17,374 bases of DNA from an uncultured Bacteroidales bacterium (GTDB taxonomy: Bacteria; Bacteroidota; Bacteroidia; Bacteroidales; Paludibacteraceae), in the NCBI GenBank assembly GCA_934728255.1, contig CAKVEC010000019.1, forward strand, positions 1 to 17,374. The letters are read 5' to 3'. The notes below the pieces were generated by a model. It did no database searches and had not been told where the DNA came from. It saw only the letters and a list, made by a program, of their open reading frames with translations. The position numbers were made by a program, and so were the translations under genes. Below, one piece after another: positions 14,541-17,374 of this stretch. The stretch's first letter is position 1. Each line of letters opens with the position of its first letter.

Positions 14541-14577
14541 ACTTTAGTAATAAAATCGTCGAAGTTACGACTAAAGT
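14541..14577. promoter_or_regulatory. Inverted repeat upstream of the AAA ATPase gene (possible operator)
   Basis: ACTTTAGT (14541-14548) and ACTAAAGT (14570-14577) form a perfect 8-bp inverted repeat with a 21-nt spacer, ending 21 nt before the ATPase start codon. No canonical promoter is seen; a TATATTTA at 14516 has one mismatch to TAnnTTTG. Confidence 0.4.
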
Positions 14578-14598
14578 TTAAGTAAACGAATAAATAGT

Positions 14599-15930
14599 AT
14601 GCCAATAGAAAGACCGGATTATATCAGCCGACTTGCAGATAAGGCGTGGAATGGGAAGGTGAAAATCATCACTGGTATTCGCCGTTGTGGCAAGTCGTTT
14701 CTGCTGTCCCGTTTGTATAAACAACATCTTATCAGGCAAGGCGTTAGTGAGAAATGTTTTGTTGAAATCGACTTGGAGAAAGACGAGTTTGCTCCCTATC
14801 GTAACCCCATTACCTTGCGCGAATATGTTACGCAACGTACCAAAGACAAACGGCGCAAGTATTATGTTTTCATAGACGAGATACAACGTTCCTACAAAGT
14901 CAAGAACACTGCTATTGACGAGCGTGATGTACCCGAGGAAGACCGTGAACAATTATACACTACTTTCTATGATGTTCTCAGTTCGCTGATGGCGTTGCCT
15001 AATGTGGATGTGTATGTTACCGGTAGCAATAGCAAGATGTTGTCGAAGGATATTGTTACCAATTTTCGCGACCGTGGCTCTGAGATACACGTTTATCCGC
15101 TTTCATTTGCAGAGTATTATCCTTTCTCGGGACTGGAGAAAGCCGATGCATTAGAGCAGTACCTGACGTATGGGGGTATGCCGCTTGCAGTATTGGAAAC
15201 CAACGAGCAGGAAAAACAACGTTATCTTGCCGGACTGCACAAAAATGTTTACCTGAAAGACATTGTAGAACGTTACCGGCTGAACGATGATGTGGTATTG
15301 GATGCACTGACCGATGTCATTTATTCGGCAGTCGGAAGTTTGAGCAATCCGCATAAGTTGGCAAATACTACAAGTACAGCAATGGGCAGAAAGATAGCCG
15401 ATGTAACGGTCAAGAACTATTTGGATTACCTGTCCGATGCCTATCTCGTTTCCGCAGCCGACCGTTATGATGTCAAAGGCAAACGCTATTTCGAGAGTAT
15501 CAAGAAATACTATGCCATGGATCTCGGTCTGCGCAATGCACGGCTGAATTTCCGGCAGCAGGAACGCTCGCACCTGATGGAAAATATGATTTACAACGAA
15601 CTTATCCGCCGCGGATACCGTGTGGATGTGGGTGTCGTAGAAGTGGAACGTATGCAGAACGGAAAGCGCAAACAGTCGCAATATGAGATTGATTTTGTTG
15701 TAAACACGGGCTATGAGAAAATTTATATCCAGTCCGCACTCAATATAGATACGCAGGAGAAACGCGAACAGGAGACCTTTTCCCTGCGCCATACACAGGA
15801 TTCGTTCCGCAAAATAGTTATTCTTGACGGCAATAGCAAATACTGGTTGGACGATGACGGCGTGGCTTATGTGGGTGTCATACCTTTCCTTTTGCACGAT
15901 TCTATTGCCGATTTAACGAGAAACTTATAA
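14599..15930 (+). CDS. AAA family ATPase with DUF4143 C-terminal domain
   Basis: The product is 443 aa, usual for this family. Walker A is GIRRCGKS (residues 26-33), and Walker B is YYVFIDEIQ with D93 and E94. A sensor-like VYVTGSNSKML follows, then HVYPLSFAEYYPFSG, a hallmark of this family. The C-terminal DUF4143 part contains KNYLDYLSDAYLVSAADRYDV and a PD-(D/E)xK-like fold signature: YEIDFVVN (E363, D365) with IYIQSAL, in which Q stands where nucleases have K. This is common in the family and suggests nucleic acid binding rather than cutting. The biological role of these ATPases is not established. The gene stands alone. Its composition is more AT-rich than the antiporter gene upstream. 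Confidence 0.92.
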   Translation: MPIERPDYISRLADKAWNGKVKIITGIRRCGKSFLLSRLYKQHLIRQGVSEKCFVEIDLEKDEFAPYRNPITLREYVTQRTKDKRRKYYVFIDEIQRSYKVKNTAIDERDVPEEDREQLYTTFYDVLSSLMALPNVDVYVTGSNSKMLSKDIVTNFRDRGSEIHVYPLSFAEYYPFSGLEKADALEQYLTYGGMPLAVLETNEQEKQRYLAGLHKNVYLKDIVERYRLNDDVVLDALTDVIYSAVGSLSNPHKLANTTSTAMGRKIADVTVKNYLDYLSDAYLVSAADRYDVKGKRYFESIKKYYAMDLGLRNARLNFRQQERSHLMENMIYNELIRRGYRVDVGVVEVERMQNGKRKQSQYEIDFVVNTGYEKIYIQSALNIDTQEKREQETFSLRHTQDSFRKIVILDGNSKYWLDDDGVAYVGVIPFLLHDSIADLTRNL

Positions 15931-16012
15931 AACTATTGATTATTGAGAACTAAACAGGAGTGAACAGATGTGTCAAGTGGTGGCATCGCTCAATGTTAAT
16001 TGTATAGCACCC

Positions 16013-16043
16013 TTGCATATTCTTATAAAATATATTAACTTTG
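16013..16043 (+). promoter_or_regulatory. Strong promoter ahead of the structured non-coding region
   Basis: TTG (16013-16015) and TAACTTTG (16036-16043) are exactly 20 nt apart. The other promoters in this window lie 16-35 nt from their start codons; this one lies 368 nt before the next plausible start. The stretch 15931-16012 holds nothing else I can identify. Confidence 0.78.
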
Positions 16044-16049
16044 CAGCGG

Positions 16050-16358
16050 CAAGTTGCGGAGGCGGCTCCGCAAAACGAGCAAAAGACAAATAATAAACAA
16101 CTAAAACTAATTGCTTATGTAAACCACGTGCCGGCAGGCGGCACAATGACATATTTTAACAGCATTGGCTATTGTTTCGCGTTCAAAGAAAAAGTCCGGA
16201 AAACAATTTCTTGTCGGAAATAGTCCAAGTTCACGGCGGTTCGTCAGGACTGCCCACAAATGTACAAATATGCTTCACACTTGAGTGTGGATTCTTTGTA
16301 CATTTGGCGGGTTTTCATTCCGGACTTCCCGTGAACGCGAAAAGGATTCGCACTTTTT
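16050..16358 (+). ncRNA. Candidate structured RNA (small RNA or mRNA leader), family unknown
   Basis: About 310 nt follow the promoter with no convincing ORF but many hairpins. First, TTGCGGAG-gcgg-CTCCGCAA (16054-16073). Second, GTGCCG-gcagg-CGGCAC (16128-16144). Third, a long nested structure from 16175 to 16342: TTTCGCGTTCA with TGAACGCGAAA, AAGTCCGGAA (16192-16201) with TTCCGGACTT (16318-16327), CAAATGTACAAA (16257-16268) with TTTGTACATTTG (16295-16306), and CACACT-tg-AGTGTG at the tip. A side hairpin AGTCC/GGACT (16222-16226 with 16247-16251) fits inside. A short GCGAA/TTCGC stem followed by a T-run (16337-16358) could end the RNA. I compared it with what I remember of tmRNA, RNase P RNA and 6S RNA and found no match. 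The 5' end is inferred from the promoter. Confidence 0.5.
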
Positions 16359-16381
16359 TGTGTCTATATCCGTCCTCGTTG

Positions 16382-16411
16382 AGATTGATAGCATGCACAA
16401 TCTATCAATCT
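16382..16411 (+). promoter_or_regulatory. Hairpin abutting the start codon of the deacetylase-like gene
   Basis: AGATTGATAG (16382-16391) pairs perfectly with CTATCAATCT (16402-16411) across a 10-nt loop. The ATG begins at the next base (16412). It could limit ribosome access. Confidence 0.55.
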
Positions 16412-17374
16412 ATGGAACGAAACCGATACCTCATTTTGATAGCCACCCTGTGGATAGTGTGTTCCCCCGTAAGGGGTGTTGATGTAGTATTTCGCTATGA
16501 TGACCTGACTCTGAATCCTAACGAAACAGACAAAAAAGTAGTCGCACTTTTCAGCGAACTGAATGTGCCGCTTTCTATTGCCGTAATTCCTTGTGACAGT
16601 AATGAAAAGCCTATTCCTGTGACCGATTTCACCCTACTCGCCCGATTGCAAAGCAGCAATTTCGAGGTGGCTCTGCACGGTTTGACGCATCAAGATTTGC
16701 AACACAAGGGCGAATTCGGTGCACTGAACGAGGAAGAGACATACCGGCGCATTCACACTGGGAAGCAGATATTGGAATCTGCGACAGGCAAAACGATAAA
16801 CACGTTTATTCCGCCATATAATGCCATCAACACCTATGTGCCAATGGCATTGCAACGGTATTCTGTCTCCATTATGTCTGCGGATATGTTTAATACAATC
16901 CGTGGTGATATTCAGTATTATCCTGAGACACTCGGGCACCTGATGGAACAGAAGGGGATTTGGAATGCGGCACGGACAACTATCTCGCAATGCCGAGAAA
17001 AAGACGCTATCTGTGTGGTAATGTTCCACGCATACGACCTGAGTACAGATGATGATTGGCAACAATTGCGGGAGTTATTGGCTTATTGCCAATCGTCTTC
17101 GGCGGTTCACCTTTTTACTTTTTCTTCTTTGCGGGCAAGCGGGAACTGCTCCGATTACGTTCGCTATCGTGCCAATCAACTGGAAAACGGATTACAAAAG
17201 CACTTGTTACAACACGGCGTTTTGCATAGTGCGTGGCGATGTATTATGTTACACCTGCTAAATGCCTTGCTTTATGCGCTTTTGGCAATACCTTTTGGAA
17301 TGCTCTGTTACAGGCGTGCAACAAACCAAACATGGCGTTTGGCAGTACTAATGTGCTTTTTGCTGATTGGTATC
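16412..17374 (+). CDS. Polysaccharide-deacetylase-like protein (NodB/DUF2334 type), 3' end outside window
   Basis: The visible 321 residues start MERNRYLILIATLWIVCSP, a signal peptide or anchor. A NodB-type fold follows: VVFRYDD (D30, D31, metal and catalytic acids), then LSIAVIP, the metal-binding LHGLTHQ (H89, H93), and FIPPYN at residue 132 on, where NodB enzymes have RxPY or related. A later VVMFHAYD supplies a further histidine. This pattern is found in DUF2334 and related deacetylase-like proteins that act on cell-surface or periplasmic glycans; activity and substrate are inferred. Near the end two hydrophobic segments (LHLLNALLYALLAIPFGML, then LAVLMCFLLIGI) suggest a membrane anchor, and the frame is open at the window edge. 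The start was chosen for the signal sequence. The long structured leader upstream may regulate it. Confidence 0.82.
   Translation, partial: MERNRYLILIATLWIVCSPVRGVDVVFRYDDLTLNPNETDKKVVALFSELNVPLSIAVIPCDSNEKPIPVTDFTLLARLQSSNFEVALHGLTHQDLQHKGEFGALNEEETYRRIHTGKQILESATGKTINTFIPPYNAINTYVPMALQRYSVSIMSADMFNTIRGDIQYYPETLGHLMEQKGIWNAARTTISQCREKDAICVVMFHAYDLSTDDDWQQLRELLAYCQSSSAVHLFTFSSLRASGNCSDYVRYRANQLENGLQKHLLQHGVLHSAWRCIMLHLLNALLYALLAIPFGMLCYRRATNQTWRLAVLMCFLLIGI

Noticed and set aside
16041..16223. 60-codon frame inside the structured region
   Set aside because: It would start within the promoter's -7 element and crosses several hairpins; no protein-like features.
16175..16342. Invertible promoter of the kind that controls Bacteroides surface polysaccharides
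   Set aside because: The inverted repeats are nested down to the centre rather than flanking a promoter, and no promoter is seen inside.
16044..16360. tmRNA, RNase P RNA or 6S RNA
   Set aside because: No tag peptide or CCA end for tmRNA, no recognisable RNase P core, and the internal bubble is too asymmetric for a typical 6S RNA as I remember it; an Rfam search could overturn this.
16449..16457. Single DnaA-box-like sequence (TGTGGATAG)
   Set aside because: One isolated near-match inside a coding region; no cluster and no AT-rich unwinding region, so no origin is called.

Overview
The window looks like chromosomal DNA from a member of the Bacteroidales (Bacteroidota). Seven promoters carry the TAnnTTTG -7 element typical of that phylum, and six of them have a TTG exactly 20 nt upstream. 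Start codons lack convincing Shine-Dalgarno sequences. The gene content also fits: a TonB-dependent receptor with a carboxypeptidase-like N-terminal domain, a large lipoprotein, an AAA/DUF4143 ATPase and an MlaE/MlaF pair. No genus can be named from the sequence alone.

Layout. (1) 1-1509, minus strand: an Mla-type lipid transport operon, permease then ATPase; the ATPase runs off the left edge. (2) 1601-6301, plus strand: a TonB-dependent receptor, an array of 11-nt repeats, and a lipoprotein rich in short beta-strand and Gly/Asp motifs, closed by a strong terminator. A hairpin-bearing interspersed repeat lies once before and twice after the lipoprotein gene. (3) 6450-10176: a single-chain restriction-modification enzyme with an AT-rich internal segment in its specificity region, then a small chimeric ORF that joins a Fic-protein N-terminus to a winged-helix C-terminus, then an unidentified decayed coding remnant. 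(4) 10268-14492, plus strand: HAD phosphatase, nadC, a flavodoxin-fold protein with four clustered cysteines, and a K+/H+-type antiporter with a TrkA-C domain. Most are separate units with their own promoters and terminators. (5) 14599-15930: an AAA ATPase with a DUF4143-type C-terminus. (6) 16013-17374: a strong promoter, about 370 nt of non-coding but highly structured sequence, and a polysaccharide-deacetylase-like (NodB/DUF2334-type) membrane-anchored protein that runs off the right edge.

How the genes fit together. The envelope genes at the left (Mla, receptor, lipoprotein) serve outer-membrane lipid balance and probably uptake of an unknown substrate. The restriction-modification region is an accessory island with signs of module exchange and decay. 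The genes from 10.3 to 14.5 kb are housekeeping (NAD synthesis, phosphatase, redox, ion balance). The most unusual item is the structured region 16044-16411. It may be an undescribed small RNA or a leader that controls the deacetylase-like gene, with mutually exclusive hairpins and a weak terminator.
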